Positions 29,978-39,023 of a stretch of DNA of 64,000 nucleotides are shown in pieces. The notes beneath the pieces are model-generated. The model did no database searches. It had not been told where the DNA came from and was given only the letters and a program-made list of their open reading frames with translations. Source of the DNA: Phytohabitans maris (GTDB lineage Bacteria; Actinomycetota; Actinomycetes; Mycobacteriales; Micromonosporaceae); NCBI RefSeq assembly GCF_031085175.1, contig NZ_JAVHUY010000016.1:124001-188000 (forward strand), written 5' to 3'. Position 1 is the first letter of the stretch. Each line of letters begins with the position of its first letter. The translations under genes were made by a program, and so were the position numbers.

Positions 29978-30745
29978 TCACTGGCTGGTGGCGCCGACCT
30001 TCTCACGCACGGGCGCCTCGGCGGTCTCGGCCGGGGTCGTGCTGCGGCGGCTGCGCAGGATCAACCAGCCGCCCACCACGCCGAGGCCGAGGCCGGCGAG
30101 CAGGCCGGCGGCGAGGATGCCGTACGAGCCGCTGCCCTCGGCGGGCGTCTGCGCGCTGGCCGCGGGCGGGGCCGCCTGCTGCTGCCCGCCGCCGTGGTGG
30201 CCGTTGCCACCCGGGACCGCCTGGCCGACCAGCTTGACGACCACGGCCGGGTGGGCGCCGCCGGCCGGGTCGGCCCAGCGGACCACGGTGCCGTCCGAAT
30301 ACGTCTGCACGACCGCGAACGAGAGCTCGTCACCCTCGGTCGGCATCGGCCCCATCGAGACGATCAGCTCGATCGGCGCTGCCGACTTCGGTGCCGGGTC
30401 GACGCGGCTCCACGTGATCGAGGCGGTGGTCTCGGTGACCGGCATGCCGTGCAGGCCGGCTACCGCCTGGTCCAGCGTGCGGGTCTCGGTGGCCGGCGCC
30501 CAGTCGTTCTGGGACATCGGGTAGATCTCGCCGATCGGGTTGTCCACCGGCGCGATCACCTGGACCTTGGTGGTGTGCGCCCCGGGGCGGTCCTCGGTCA
30601 GCCGAAAAGTCACCTTGGCGCCGTCACCGCGGGTGGCCTCCGACGGGTTCGCGGTCACGTCGGCCGAGGCCGGCGACGCGAGCGCGAGGGCACCGAAGAC
30701 GGCGGCACCGAGCGCCACGACTGCCGTACGCCGGTTGCGGAACAT
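29978..30745 (-). CDS. YcnI/DUF1775-family exported membrane-anchored protein
   Basis: 255 aa from the ATG at 30745 (GGGAGAG upstream). A signal peptide ends ASPASA; mature residues 1-150 are the YcnI domain, starting with DVTANP, the region holding the conserved N-terminal ligands. After a Gly/His/Gln/Pro-rich linker comes a membrane helix (ILAAGLLAGLGLGVVGGWLIL) and a basic tail. YcnI proteins are linked to copper binding; no CopC/CopD gene is next to it here. Confidence 0.88.
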   Translation of the reverse strand: MFRNRRTAVVALGAAVFGALALASPASADVTANPSEATRGDGAKVTFRLTEDRPGAHTTKVQVIAPVDNPIGEIYPMSQNDWAPATETRTLDQAVAGLHGMPVTETTASITWSRVDPAPKSAAPIELIVSMGPMPTEGDELSFAVVQTYSDGTVVRWADPAGGAHPAVVVKLVGQAVPGGNGHHGGGQQQAAPPAASAQTPAEGSGSYGILAAGLLAGLGLGVVGGWLILRSRRSTTPAETAEAPVREKVGATSQ

Positions 30746-30756
30746 TGACGGCTCTC

Positions 30757-30805
30757 CCATCTGTCGCTTCATCGCGTGAGCCCATCTGTCGCTTCAATGC
30801 GTGAG
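30757..30805. repeat. 25-bp direct duplication upstream of the ycnI-like gene
   Basis: CCATCTGTCGCTTCATCGCG at 30757 recurs at 30782 with one base changed, so the spacing is 25 bp. It lies in the 5' region of the ycnI-like gene and might duplicate a ribosome-site or operator segment. Confidence 0.7.
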
Positions 30806-30858
30806 GGGGCACGGCCCGTCTGGCCCGTGCCCCCTCAGGTCTCGCATGTGGATCGTCG

Positions 30859-31767
30859 TTACCGGACGGTCACTCGGACCGCGTCGAAGGCGGGGATCTG
30901 GTTGGCGCGCTGCATCATCGGGATGCGGTGTGAGGCGTCGCCGGCCCAGGAGGCGCACTGGAAGGTGCCCCGGTTGGGCAGGCCCGGTACCCGGATCTCG
31001 ATGACGTCCGGTGCGGCGCCGCCGCCGTTGTCCTCGGTGGCCACGAAGAACGCCGGGGCCGGTTCCGGGTTCGGAGCCGCGTTGGTGTTGTTGAGCTCGC
31101 GGCAGGCGCTGTGGAAGTGTCCGCGGACCAGGTTCTGGTCGTTGAGGATGGACATGTCCACGTAGTAGCCGCCCTGGCCGGCCGGGAGGAAGCGGTCGCG
31201 GATCAGGTTGCGGGTGCTGACCCGGATCGTGAACGGCTGGTTGACGCCGACGCTGCGGGGGGCGCTGGTGATCAGCAGGGTCGGGTTCTGGTCGGCGTTG
31301 GCTACCTCGCCCATCTGGGTGTCGACGCAGCGGTTGCCGTTCTGGAAGCCGTCGTGGATGTCCAGGCCGTTGCCCTCGGAGCACTCGTCCGGACCGAAGT
31401 CCAGCGGCGGGGGAGCAGTCGTGGACGACGTGCCGGGCGCCGGCTGGTTGGGTTCGCCCTCGTTCGTGCTGGGCGACGGGCTCGCCGGCGTCGTGGTGCA
31501 CGCCTGGCCGTCACCCCAGTAGTTGCGGACCGTACGGCCGTTCTGCCGGGTCTCGGTCACGTTCTGCTGGCCGGACGGCGCGGTGCCGTCCGGAGCGGGG
31601 CGACACTGGGTCGCCGGGGGACGCCCGCCACGGTTGCGCCGGTCCCCCGCGTTGGAGATCTGCGTCACGGTGATGACGCCGCCGAACACCACAAGCGTCG
31701 CAAGCACGGCAATGATGCGCTTGTTTCGCCCGCTGGTCGATCTGCGCCGTTGTGCCGACCTGTACAT
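30859..31767 (-). CDS. Membrane-anchored secreted protein of unknown function
   Basis: 302 aa. A basic N-terminus (YRSAQRRRSTSGRNKR) precedes one membrane helix (IIAVLATLVVFGGVITV), so it is a signal anchor. A Thr/Ser/Pro linker follows near residues 90-120. The C-terminal domain has paired cysteines (DECSEG, NRCVDTQ, HSACREL, FQCASW), suggesting disulfides outside the cell. No known family recognised. Confidence 0.75.
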   Translation of the reverse strand: MYRSAQRRRSTSGRNKRIIAVLATLVVFGGVITVTQISNAGDRRNRGGRPPATQCRPAPDGTAPSGQQNVTETRQNGRTVRNYWGDGQACTTTPASPSPSTNEGEPNQPAPGTSSTTAPPPLDFGPDECSEGNGLDIHDGFQNGNRCVDTQMGEVANADQNPTLLITSAPRSVGVNQPFTIRVSTRNLIRDRFLPAGQGGYYVDMSILNDQNLVRGHFHSACRELNNTNAAPNPEPAPAFFVATEDNGGGAAPDVIEIRVPGLPNRGTFQCASWAGDASHRIPMMQRANQIPAFDAVRVTVR

Positions 31768-32140
31768 GTGGGGATACCTTCTCCTTCTCCTTGAGGGCGG
31801 CGCGGTGGGCAGGCGTCGTCCCGTGAGGGGTTTCCTCTAGCACGTTCGCACGGTGCGGGTGCTGAATACACGTCCGAACTTCCATACGCGACGAGTTCGC
31901 ACCACGTCTATCCGCTTAGCCAACCTAAAAGCGGCCGTCGATTAGTGTCAAGCGACGAAGAAGGAATTAAGATTTCCCGGTCTTCCTTAATTGAGATTTA
32001 TGGTAGGCGCCTGAACGCGCGCGTATCCCCCGTTCGGCCGATGTAGCCGGTTCAACGATCTTGAGGGTTTTTTAAAGTCGCAGGTCAGGGCCGTGAGCTG
32101 CGGTGAAGCCCGCCCGTCGTCAGGTGCTGACGGAGCGTGG
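31768..32140. other. AT-richer intergenic region, no gene
   Basis: 373 bp upstream of the secreted protein gene. It is visibly less GC-rich than its surroundings. It contains a short inverted repeat AATTAAG (31965-31971) / CTTAATT (31986-31992). No coding frame is credible. It probably holds the promoter of the gene at 30859-31767. Confidence 0.5.
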
Positions 32141-33049
32141 TCAAAACCGTGCGAAAGAACGGATCGGCATCCGCGGACCAAATCGCGGGGCCGCAATTCC
32201 AGCGCTTTCCAAGAGTACGCACACACGGCCCCGATGTCCCGCGAACGGCGCCAGCAGTTCGAGCATCCGGGCGTCGTCGGCACGCGCTTCTCCGGCCAGC
32301 GCCCAGGCCACCGTGTTGGGAATGTGGTAATCGCCGACGCTAACCGCGTCGGGATCGCCGAAGACCGTGCGGACCACCTCGGCGGCGGTCCACGGCCCGA
32401 TGCCCGGGATGGCGGTCATCCGCCGGGTCGCCTCGGCGCTGGTGGCGCACCGCTCCAGCCGGCTGGCCTCGGCGGCGGCCCGGCGCAGCGTGTCGGCCCG
32501 CCGCTGCTCGACGCCGAACGGGTGGAACACCCAGTACGGCGCGGCCGCGATCGCCTCGGCCTCCGGCGGCAGGAAGAGCCGCTCGACCGGGCCGGGTGCG
32601 AGCTCGCCGAAGTGGCGGGCCGTCGCCGCGTACCCCCGGTATGCCTCCTTGCCAGTGACCTTCTGCTCGAAGATCGCGCGGAGCAGGCGCGGGAAGAGCC
32701 GCCGGGTGGCCGGCAGCCGCAGGCCGCGGTGCACCCGGGCCAGCTCGGCGACCACGGGGTGGGCGGCGGCGAGCTCGGCGAACCCGCTGACGTCGTCGTC
32801 GAGGCCGGCGATCGCGGGCGCCCGGTCGACCAGCCAACCGGCGCCCGGGCCGTGACCGGTCGCCACGACGTGCGCGCCGTCGCGCTCGAGGGCGAGGGAT
32901 CCGGGGCCGTCCGGGGTGCGGCTCGCGAACCAGAACGTACCGCCGACGAAGCGGGCGCACGGGTCGTGGCGACCCATGGCGAGCGCCCCGACCGAACCGG
33001 CGAGGTGGTACCCCTCCGGCGGCGTCATGACCCGATGCACGATCCACAC
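32141..33049 (-). CDS. AlkA-like DNA-3-methyladenine glycosylase (HhH-GPD)
   Basis: 302 aa. The C-terminal half is an HhH-GPD glycosylase: IFEQKVTGKEAYRG, the hairpin IPGIGPWTAAEVV and the catalytic Asp240 in VGDYHIPN. The N-terminal ~110 residues are the AlkA-type beta domain. These enzymes remove alkylated bases. Start is GTG at 33049; a later ATG (33028) is possible. Confidence 0.9.
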   Translation of the reverse strand: MWIVHRVMTPPEGYHLAGSVGALAMGRHDPCARFVGGTFWFASRTPDGPGSLALERDGAHVVATGHGPGAGWLVDRAPAIAGLDDDVSGFAELAAAHPVVAELARVHRGLRLPATRRLFPRLLRAIFEQKVTGKEAYRGYAATARHFGELAPGPVERLFLPPEAEAIAAAPYWVFHPFGVEQRRADTLRRAAAEASRLERCATSAEATRRMTAIPGIGPWTAAEVVRTVFGDPDAVSVGDYHIPNTVAWALAGEARADDARMLELLAPFAGHRGRVCVLLESAGIAAPRFGPRMPIRSFARF

Positions 33050-33084
33050 TCTAGGGTTCAGCGGTTAGTGTGTTGAAGACGGCG

Positions 33085-33117
33085 AGCGCCGGGACACGGA
33101 CGGGGTGTCCCGGCGCT
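33085..33117 (-). terminator. Hairpin downstream of the DUF4142 gene
   Basis: AGCGCCGGGACAC (33085-33097) pairs with its complement at 33105-33117 around a 7-nt loop. There is no clear U-tract, as is common in high-GC actinobacteria. The rest of 33050-33386 holds no gene apart from the tandem repeats at 33331-33403. Confidence 0.55.
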
Positions 33118-33330
33118 GCCCTTTCCGGCTTCGCTGCGCAGGCCCGGTGGTCGTACCCTGACCACTCCCTTCGCGCTGGGTTTGTCCGGGCCTTTCCCTT
33201 GGGGCGCCAGTTTGGGGGAACTGATCGCCACCGCCCTTGGCTGGTTGCGCGACCTGCGTGGATGTCGTGGGCTCTCCGACACGACATCCACGGGCCGGGG
33301 CGGGTGCGCTGCGCTCCGGAAAGCTTCTCT

Positions 33331-33403
33331 CCTACCTTTCCGAACGGACCTGCCTTTCCGAACGGACCTAACCCTCCTGGACGGACCTACCTTCCTGAAC
33401 GGA
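33331..33403 (-). repeat. Four tandem ~18-bp copies of the 3' end of the DUF4142 gene
   Basis: Units at 33331, 33349, 33367 and 33386 (18, 18, 19, 18 bp) read like CCTACCTTTCCGAACGGA on the plus strand. The last unit contains the gene's stop codon (33387-33389) and final codons (FRSGR). The other three lie past the stop as degenerate copies. Confidence 0.85.
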
Positions 33404-34142
33404 ACAGTCGGAACGTCGTCGCGCCGCCGGCTATCAGCGCCGCGAGCAGGACCACCCAGATGACCGCGGGGTCGACGCCGCCGATCTGGGCGCGGGCCTC
33501 CGCGCCGTTCAGGATGCCGCTGCTGCCGGCGGCGGCACCGTTGGCCGGCGCCGGGTCGGGCGGCAGGGGCAGCTCCGAGTACTTCACCAGGCCCGTGCTC
33601 TCCAGCAGGGTCAGGTGATTGAGCACGAAGTCGTTGGCGTCCGCGGCGAGCTTGCGCACGACGTCGTTGCGGGTGCCGGAGCGGACGCCGGCGATGACCG
33701 GGAAGACCTTGCCGTGCGCGGCCCGAAGCCGGTCGACGAAGACCTGGTCGAAGTCGGCGCCGGCCCGCGCCTCCTCCATCTCGGCCAGCCACTTCTGCTG
33801 GTCCGAGTTGGGCTCGTCGGGAAGCCGGTAGTTCAGCTTGTTGGCCGCGTCGACCACCAGGCGGTCAAGCTCGGCGTGCTGCTTGGCGATCTCAGCACCC
33901 ACCTGGCGAACGCGGACCCGGCCGCCCTTCTCGGCGGCCATGTTGCCGGCGGGCATCTCCCAGAGACCGGCGAGTCGCACGGCCGACAACAGGTTTTTGT
34001 CGGCGGCGGTGAGGGGCGTGTCCGGAGCGGCCTGGGCGGCGGCCATCGGCATCGCGAATGTGGCGAGCGTGCCGATGGCGAGGCCGGCGAGGACGGCTGC
34101 CGCCCGGCGCGATCCGGGTGCCGCAAGTCGTCCCGAGAACAT
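33387..34142 (-). CDS. DUF4142 exported protein with C-terminal membrane anchor
   Basis: 251 aa from the ATG at 34142, which has GGGAGG about 7 nt upstream. Signal peptide (AIGTLATFAMPMAAAQAAP); then a DUF4142 four-helix domain (LTAADKNLLSAVRLAGLWEMPAG; EIAKQHAELDRLV). A C-terminal helix (VIWVVLLAALIAGGATTF) and basic tail anchor it. Role unknown; DUF4142 proteins are extracytoplasmic and often stress-related. Confidence 0.85.
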   Translation of the reverse strand: MFSGRLAAPGSRRAAAVLAGLAIGTLATFAMPMAAAQAAPDTPLTAADKNLLSAVRLAGLWEMPAGNMAAEKGGRVRVRQVGAEIAKQHAELDRLVVDAANKLNYRLPDEPNSDQQKWLAEMEEARAGADFDQVFVDRLRAAHGKVFPVIAGVRSGTRNDVVRKLAADANDFVLNHLTLLESTGLVKYSELPLPPDPAPANGAAAGSSGILNGAEARAQIGGVDPAVIWVVLLAALIAGGATTFRLFRSGR

Positions 34143-34490
34143 CTTCAACCTCCCACGTAGAAGCTAAGAGAAACGCTATGGCGAGCTCAAGGAAACGTCA
34201 ATCTGGGACGAGTGGAAATAGGGAATTCTTACGTGACATTTAAAGCGAACTTATGCCGTTCCCGCTCATCGTCGCGACATCGTACTTTCGGACGATGCTG
34301 GCGGTTCAAACCCCGCCCCGAAACGCCCGTGACAGCCGCCCCGGAACCCCGCGGAGCGCCGCCCCGGAACCCCGCGGAGCGCCGCCCCGGAACCCCGCGA
34401 GCGGGCGTTGGGAAAGCCGTGGAAACGCCGGCGGCCGGCCACGCCGCAAAGGGCTGTGACCGGCCGCCGGGTTCGTGCGGGTCGGGTACG
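34143..34490. other. Intergenic region with a 23-bp tandem repeat
   Basis: About 348 bp. Two perfect 23-bp units at 34335-34357 and 34358-34380, with most of a third after them. The unit contains GCCGCCCCGGAACCCCGCGG. No gene is seen. The AT-richer 34170-34280 part may hold the promoter of the DUF4142 gene. Confidence 0.75.
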
Positions 34491-35180
34491 TCAGTAGCTG
34501 TAGCCTCCGGAGTCGCCGCCGCTCTCCTTGTCGTCGCCGCCGGCGGCCGCGTCGTCGGACGGGGGCTCGACCGCCTTCGGGGTGCCGGTCGGCAGGCAGG
34601 TGACGTTGCGCTGGCCGGCCGGGGTGACCACGAACCAGGTACCGCCGACGGCCTGGCCCTTCCACTGGCCCGGCTTCTTGTCGCCGATGTACCGGTAAAC
34701 CGCCCAGTTGCCGATCGTCAGCTGCTTGGTGCCGTCGGCCCGGGTGATCACGCCGACCTTGCTCTCGTCGACACCGGAGAGCTCGGGCTTGCCGTCCTCG
34801 GTGTACGCCGGCGGCCAGACCTGCTCGCACTTGCCTTCGCAGTTGCTGGCCGGCGGGTTCGCCGTGTCCTTGTCGAAGCGGTAGAGCACCCAGCCGTCCT
34901 GGTCGACGACGACCTGACCCATCCGGGGCAGCGTCTTCGCGGTCAGCTTGGTGGTGATCGGAACGTCCTTCTTGGGCGCGTCGCCCGTGTCCTCGGCGGC
35001 CTCTTCGCTGGCGTCGGGCGCGGGCGTGGGGGTCGCCTCCGCCGCCGCAGCCGCCGCTTCGTTGGCCACCGAGACCTGGTCGTCGTCCTGGTTGTAACCA
35101 GCCGGAGCACAACCTTGCAGGGCGAGCGCGACCCCTGCCAGAGCGCCTGCCAAGAGAGCGGTTCGCTTTCCCGGTATCAC
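34491..35180 (-). CDS. Lipoprotein with COG4315-type secreted repeats
   Basis: 229 aa, GTG start with GGGAGGG upstream. Lipobox LALQGC. After an Ala/Pro/Glu linker come two repeats of the Lipoprotein_15 (COG4315) type: GWVLYRFDKDTANPPASNC and NWAVYRYIGDKKPGQWKGQ. The CEGKCEQVWPP segment between them is typical. Function unknown. It lies downstream of an ECF sigma operon and could be in its regulon, which is inference. Confidence 0.88.
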   Translation of the reverse strand: MIPGKRTALLAGALAGVALALQGCAPAGYNQDDDQVSVANEAAAAAAEATPTPAPDASEEAAEDTGDAPKKDVPITTKLTAKTLPRMGQVVVDQDGWVLYRFDKDTANPPASNCEGKCEQVWPPAYTEDGKPELSGVDESKVGVITRADGTKQLTIGNWAVYRYIGDKKPGQWKGQAVGGTWFVVTPAGQRNVTCLPTGTPKAVEPPSDDAAAGGDDKESGGDSGGYSY

Positions 35181-35349
35181 TTGCCCTCCCTGTACATGTC
35201 CACTTGGGCCTTGTCGCCGGTTAGTACGCAGGGGCGGGCAGAAAAGATGAACTATCGACCGTAAACAATTTCACAGCCGGGGCTTGAACCAGAGGTCGGG
35301 CGGGTGCGTGTGCAGGTATGCAAGTGGTGTGCACCCAACAGATCTTTAA

Positions 35350-35391
35350 GAAAAGCTAAAGGGGGTGCCGCCATTTGGAGCGGGCACCCCC
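35350..35391 (-). terminator. Rho-independent terminator of the sigma/anti-sigma operon
   Basis: GGGGGTGCC (35361-35369) pairs with GGCACCCCC (35383-35391). Read on the minus strand the stem is followed by a T-rich tract (TTTAGCTTTTC). It lies about 37 bp after the anti-sigma stop. Confidence 0.8.
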
Positions 35392-35427
35392 GACGTTCTT
35401 AGCTCTTTCTTAAATCCCAGCTCCTTC

Positions 35428-36228
35428 TTAAACCGGCACTTCGACGAGTGACTCGACGACGCCGTCCTTGGTCACCTGCTGCACCTGGACGCGGTCGATC
35501 GCGTTACGCGGCGTCGCCGTGCTGGTCTGCAGCAGCAACGGCTCCGGCTCCTCCTTGGTGCCGTAGCCGGCCGGCGGGACCGACCAGCTGTTGAGCACCT
35601 CCTTGGTGCCGTCTTCGCGGAGCACCGTCAGCCGGCACTGGCGCGGGCCGGAGAGCTTGGCCAGCTGGAACGAGATCTGGGTGCCCCAGGTCTTCGTCTC
35701 CAGCACCAGCTTGGCCTCGACGCCGGTCTGCACGTCCGTGGCGGAGAACTCCTCGCCGTCTTCACTCGCGCCCAGGTCGGGGCCGCCGATGCCGGGCCCG
35801 TTCGGGTTGCCGGGGTCGGGCGCCGGTGAGAGCGGTGCGCTGCTGCCGCCGCCCGCGACCACGTCGGGCGGGGTGCCGCCGTCGCCGAACAGGCGACCGC
35901 CGGCCACCAGCGAGACGCCGGTGGTGGTCGCGAGCACCACGACCGCCGCCGCGGCGGCCAGCCACTGGCGGCTGCGCACCTTGCGGCGGTGCGCGCCGAC
36001 CTCGACGATCATGCGGTCGAGCAGCCGCCCGTCGGAGCGGGACTGCTCGGCGGTGATGAGGCTCTCGCCGTCCACTTCGGACAGCAGGTTGACCACGGGC
36101 AGCATGGTCTCGAGCTCGCCCGCGCAGGCCCAGCAGCCGGCCAGGTGCTCCTCGAACCGCTCCGACTCCTGCGGGTCGAGCACGCCCAGCGCGTACGCGG
36201 CGACGTCCCAGTGTGCTGCCCTGCTCAT
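35428..36228 (-). CDS. Transmembrane anti-sigma factor with zinc-binding domain
   Basis: 266 aa. The N-terminal ZAS domain has His, then HLAGCWAC (HxxxCxxC), near residues 28-36, which should clamp the sigma factor. One membrane helix follows (WLAAAAAVVVLATTTGVSLVAGG, about residues 89-112), then an outer domain with a Gly/Pro linker. Its start overlaps the sigma stop by four bases (ATGA), so the two are coupled. Release is probably by proteolysis or by redox/zinc loss, as in RslA-type factors. Confidence 0.9.
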   Translation of the reverse strand: MSRAAHWDVAAYALGVLDPQESERFEEHLAGCWACAGELETMLPVVNLLSEVDGESLITAEQSRSDGRLLDRMIVEVGAHRRKVRSRQWLAAAAAVVVLATTTGVSLVAGGRLFGDGGTPPDVVAGGGSSAPLSPAPDPGNPNGPGIGGPDLGASEDGEEFSATDVQTGVEAKLVLETKTWGTQISFQLAKLSGPRQCRLTVLREDGTKEVLNSWSVPPAGYGTKEEPEPLLLQTSTATPRNAIDRVQVQQVTKDGVVESLVEVPV

Positions 36229-36785
36229 CCGGTCACGCCCCGCTGCTGAAGCGCACTACGCAATGCACGCAGCGCATAGTAGACCCGTGACTTGGCCGTC
36301 CCCAACGGCAGGCCCAGCGTCTCCGCCGCCTCCGGCACTGTCTTCCCCCGAAAGTACGTCTCCAGGATGATCTCCCGGTGTGGCTGGCTCAGCGTACGCA
36401 GTGCGTCGGTGACCGTCATCAGCCGGAGGACCCGTTCGGTCTCGTCCGGCTCGGAGAAGTTTTCCAGGTCACGGCCGTAGGTCTCCGGCGGGCGCGCGTT
36501 CTCACTGCGGTGGTCGTCGATCGCGATCCGGCGGGCCACGGTGACCAGCCAGGGACGCAGGGACGACTGCCCCTGCGCGCCGAGGCGGTGCGCGTTGCGC
36601 CAGGCACGCAGCAGCGTCTCCTGCACGATGTCTTCGGCGCGCTGCCGGTCACCACCGGTGAGCCGCAGCACGAACATCAGCAGCGGGCCGGCGTGCTCCT
36701 CGTACAGCTCCCGGACCAGAGCGTCGTCCGGGTTGGGAGCCGTGGACCCGGCTTGGTGGCGCCCGGGGGCGGGTCGTGGCGTCAC
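36225..36785 (-). CDS. ECF RNA polymerase sigma factor
   Basis: 186 aa from the GTG at 36785 (longer starts exist but lack homologous-looking sequence). Region 2: ELYEEHAGPLLMFVLRLTGGDRQRAEDIVQETLLRAWRN. Region 4: LSQPHREIILETYFRGKTVPEAAETLGLPLGTAKSRVYYALRALR. The pattern resembles SigL-type group members with a ZAS anti-sigma partner, which follows directly. It likely controls envelope functions. Confidence 0.92.
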   Translation of the reverse strand: MTPRPAPGRHQAGSTAPNPDDALVRELYEEHAGPLLMFVLRLTGGDRQRAEDIVQETLLRAWRNAHRLGAQGQSSLRPWLVTVARRIAIDDHRSENARPPETYGRDLENFSEPDETERVLRLMTVTDALRTLSQPHREIILETYFRGKTVPEAAETLGLPLGTAKSRVYYALRALRSALQQRGVTG

Positions 36786-37007
36786 GCGCTCATCATGGCG
36801 TGCGGCCGAGCCGCCGTCGACAGCCTGCCACCGATTCGCCGACCGCTGGGCCGGCACCGCCGACACCCGATCCCTCGGGCGACCACCGCGCCACTCCGCG
36901 GCTACCGCATACATAGGCTGTCCAGCGGCGTCAGCATCCTGACCTCCATACACAGGGCCTGAGACTCTCGGACCATGCTTGAGTACGGGGCGGGCCCGGT
37001 GTTCGGA

Positions 37008-37862
37008 TCAATGACGCCAGAAACTCGCCGGCGGTGGGGTCGAGGGCCGCGCTGACGCGTCGTCGACCACCTTGGCACCGTGCGTGAAGCGGTCGAGCTC
37101 TCCGCCGTAGACGACCCGGCCCGGAAACCAGTCGCCGGCCACCCGCCGGGACAGCGCCGGGATCGGCGGCTCGGCGTGCCCGGCGACGACGACCAGGTTG
37201 CCGTACCGCCGGCCGCGCAGCACCGTCGAGTCGGCCACCAGGCACGCGTGCGGCAGCGCCGCCCGGATCGTGGTGACCTGTCCCTTCGCGTACGCCAGGG
37301 GTGGCCCGTCGGCGAGGTTGACCAGGTATGTCCCGTCCGGCGCGAGCACCCGGGCCACCTGCCGGGCGAACTCCACCGACGCCAGGTGGGCCGGCGTGCG
37401 GGCACCGGCGAAGACGTCGCTCACCACCAGGTCGTACGCCCCGTCACGGCTGGACTCCAGCGCCGCGCGAGCGTCGGCCACCCGCACCCGCAGCAGCGGG
37501 TCCTTCGGCCACGGCAGCTCCCGCCGCACGAACTCCACCAACGCCCCGTCGACCTCCACGACCCGCTGCGCCGACCCGGGCCGGGTGCTCGCCAGGTACC
37601 GCGGCAGGCTCAGCGCCCCGCCGCCCAGGTGCAGCGCGCGCAGCGGCCGCTTGGGCGGGGCGGCCAGGTCGACCGCGATCGCCATCCGCCGGATGTACTC
37701 GAAGTCGAGGTAGGTGGGCTCGTCCAGGTCCACGTACGACTGCGGTGCCCCGTCGAGCACCAGCGTGAACGCCCGCGCCCGGTCGGGGTCGGGCACGAGT
37801 TCGGCGGTGCCGGAGTCGACCCGCGCGGACACCCGATCCGCCGCCCGCCGCCCGCCCGCCAT
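37008..37862 (-). CDS. Spermidine-synthase-like methyltransferase-fold protein, 5' end next to an IS
   Basis: 284 aa from the ATG at 37862. SAM-type fold: ALHLGGGALSLPRYLA, then VVEVDGALVEFVRREL and DLVVSDVFAGARTPAHL, as in actinobacterial spermidine-synthase-like proteins. The usual polyamine Asp gate is not certain, so the substrate is open. An IS5-family element ends 42 bp upstream. A GTG at 37892 may be the original start; before insertion it would have had AGGGGAG about 11 nt upstream, now moved beyond the IS. Expression may be altered. Confidence 0.8.
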   Translation of the reverse strand: MAGGRRAADRVSARVDSGTAELVPDPDRARAFTLVLDGAPQSYVDLDEPTYLDFEYIRRMAIAVDLAAPPKRPLRALHLGGGALSLPRYLASTRPGSAQRVVEVDGALVEFVRRELPWPKDPLLRVRVADARAALESSRDGAYDLVVSDVFAGARTPAHLASVEFARQVARVLAPDGTYLVNLADGPPLAYAKGQVTTIRAALPHACLVADSTVLRGRRYGNLVVVAGHAEPPIPALSRRVAGDWFPGRVVYGGELDRFTHGAKVVDDASARPSTPPPASFWRH

Positions 37863-37903
37863 CAGAGCAGTATGCGGCAGGCGCCCAGTCACGGTGATCA
37901 AAG

Positions 37904-39021
37904 AGCTTGTTTCATCTTGATTTTGCAGGTCATCGGGGGTTGCGGGATCGGGATGGGCGATGCTCGCGCTGGTCACCGGGTGTGGATCTTGTGGTTTGAT
38001 CATTTGCCCGGACCGTGATCATCTGCCGCGGCGTGCCCGTCCGGCACAGCAACGGGCTGCCGGCATCCTGCTTCGTTCATGACAACAAACCCAGACCCCG
38101 ACAGCCCGGAGCTTGTCTACCAGGTGCGGCTACCACTGTCCACACAGACCGTGCAGCAGGTCCGGCAGGCCATCACCACCTACCGCAAACAGGTCCGATC
38201 CCGGTGGCGCAAGCTGCCCGACGGCCAAGCCGCGTTGCTGGTGTTGGCCTACCTACGCCACGACCAACGCCTACGCGACCTGGCCGGCGGCAACAGTATC
38301 TCCGCCTCCACCCTGCACCGCTGGGCCCAGCAAGCCCTGACCGTCCTGGCCGCCCAAGCCCCCCGCCTACCCCGAGCGTTGGCCGCCGCGGTCCGCGCCG
38401 GCCACGAATACGTCCTGCTGGACGCCACCCTGATCCGCACCCGCCGCCGCAACGGCCGCCGCAAACGAGCCGATTTCAACGGCAAACACCGCCACCACGG
38501 ACTCCTGTTCACCGCCCTGGTCGACCCGGTCGGCAACCTGCTATGGATCTCCGCCGCCAAAGCCGGCCGCACCAACGACGCCACCGCCGCCCGCCACCAA
38601 CACATCACCGCCGCCCTACGCCAAGCCGGCCTAGGCTGCATCGCGGACATGGCCTACAGCGCGTTGGACGACAACCCCAACCAGCCGACCATCATCACCG
38701 GCCGCCGCCCACACCCCCGACGCCTACTCACCCGCACACAAACCCAGATCAACGCCATGATCGCCCGGGACCGGGCAGTCAACGAACACCCGTTCGCCTA
38801 CCTCAAGAACTGGCGCATCCTCACCAAACTCCGCATCAAACCCGACCCCGCCCGGGCCACCACCCTGCTACGCGCCCTGCTCGTCCTAACCCAGATCGAA
38901 AACCCCCGATAGCCGCGGCAGACGATCACGGCACAAGATCCACAACCGCCCAGCAGCACAAGCAACCCCCACCCCAAAATCGCAACCCCCACCGACCAGG
39001 CAAATCAAGATGAAACAAGCT
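37904..39021 (+). mobile_element. IS5-family insertion sequence (about 1.1 kb)
   Basis: Terminal inverted repeats of ~22-24 bp begin AGCTTGTTTCATCTTGAT at the left and are mirrored at the right (39000-39021), with one extra T in the left copy. A 5-bp direct repeat CAAAG flanks it (37899-37903 and 39022-39026). It carries one complete transposase gene. Good inverted repeats, target duplication and an intact gene suggest a recent, possibly active insertion. Confidence 0.9.
38079..38912 (+). CDS. IS5-family transposase (DDE type)
   Basis: 277 aa. An N-terminal helix-turn-helix segment (LRDLAGGNSISASTLHRWAQQAL) precedes a DDE catalytic core: first Asp in VLLDATLIRTR, second in KAGRTNDATAARH, and Glu in EHPFAYLKNWRIL. 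No frameshift is seen. It acts on the ends of its own element. Confidence 0.92.
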   Translation: MTTNPDPDSPELVYQVRLPLSTQTVQQVRQAITTYRKQVRSRWRKLPDGQAALLVLAYLRHDQRLRDLAGGNSISASTLHRWAQQALTVLAAQAPRLPRALAAAVRAGHEYVLLDATLIRTRRRNGRRKRADFNGKHRHHGLLFTALVDPVGNLLWISAAKAGRTNDATAARHQHITAALRQAGLGCIADMAYSALDDNPNQPTIITGRRPHPRRLLTRTQTQINAMIARDRAVNEHPFAYLKNWRILTKLRIKPDPARATTLLRALLVLTQIENPR

Positions 39022-39023
39022 CA

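Noticed and set aside
31987-32283. 98-aa minus-strand frame in the AT-richer gap
   Set aside because: It overlaps the end of the AlkA-like gene, has no ribosome site, and shows no conserved pattern.
33058-33792. 244-aa minus-strand frame covering the 3' repeats of the DUF4142 gene
   Set aside because: Out of frame with the DUF4142 domain; its VRKG repeats only reflect the tandem DNA units. Kept in mind as a possible frame-shifted ancestor.
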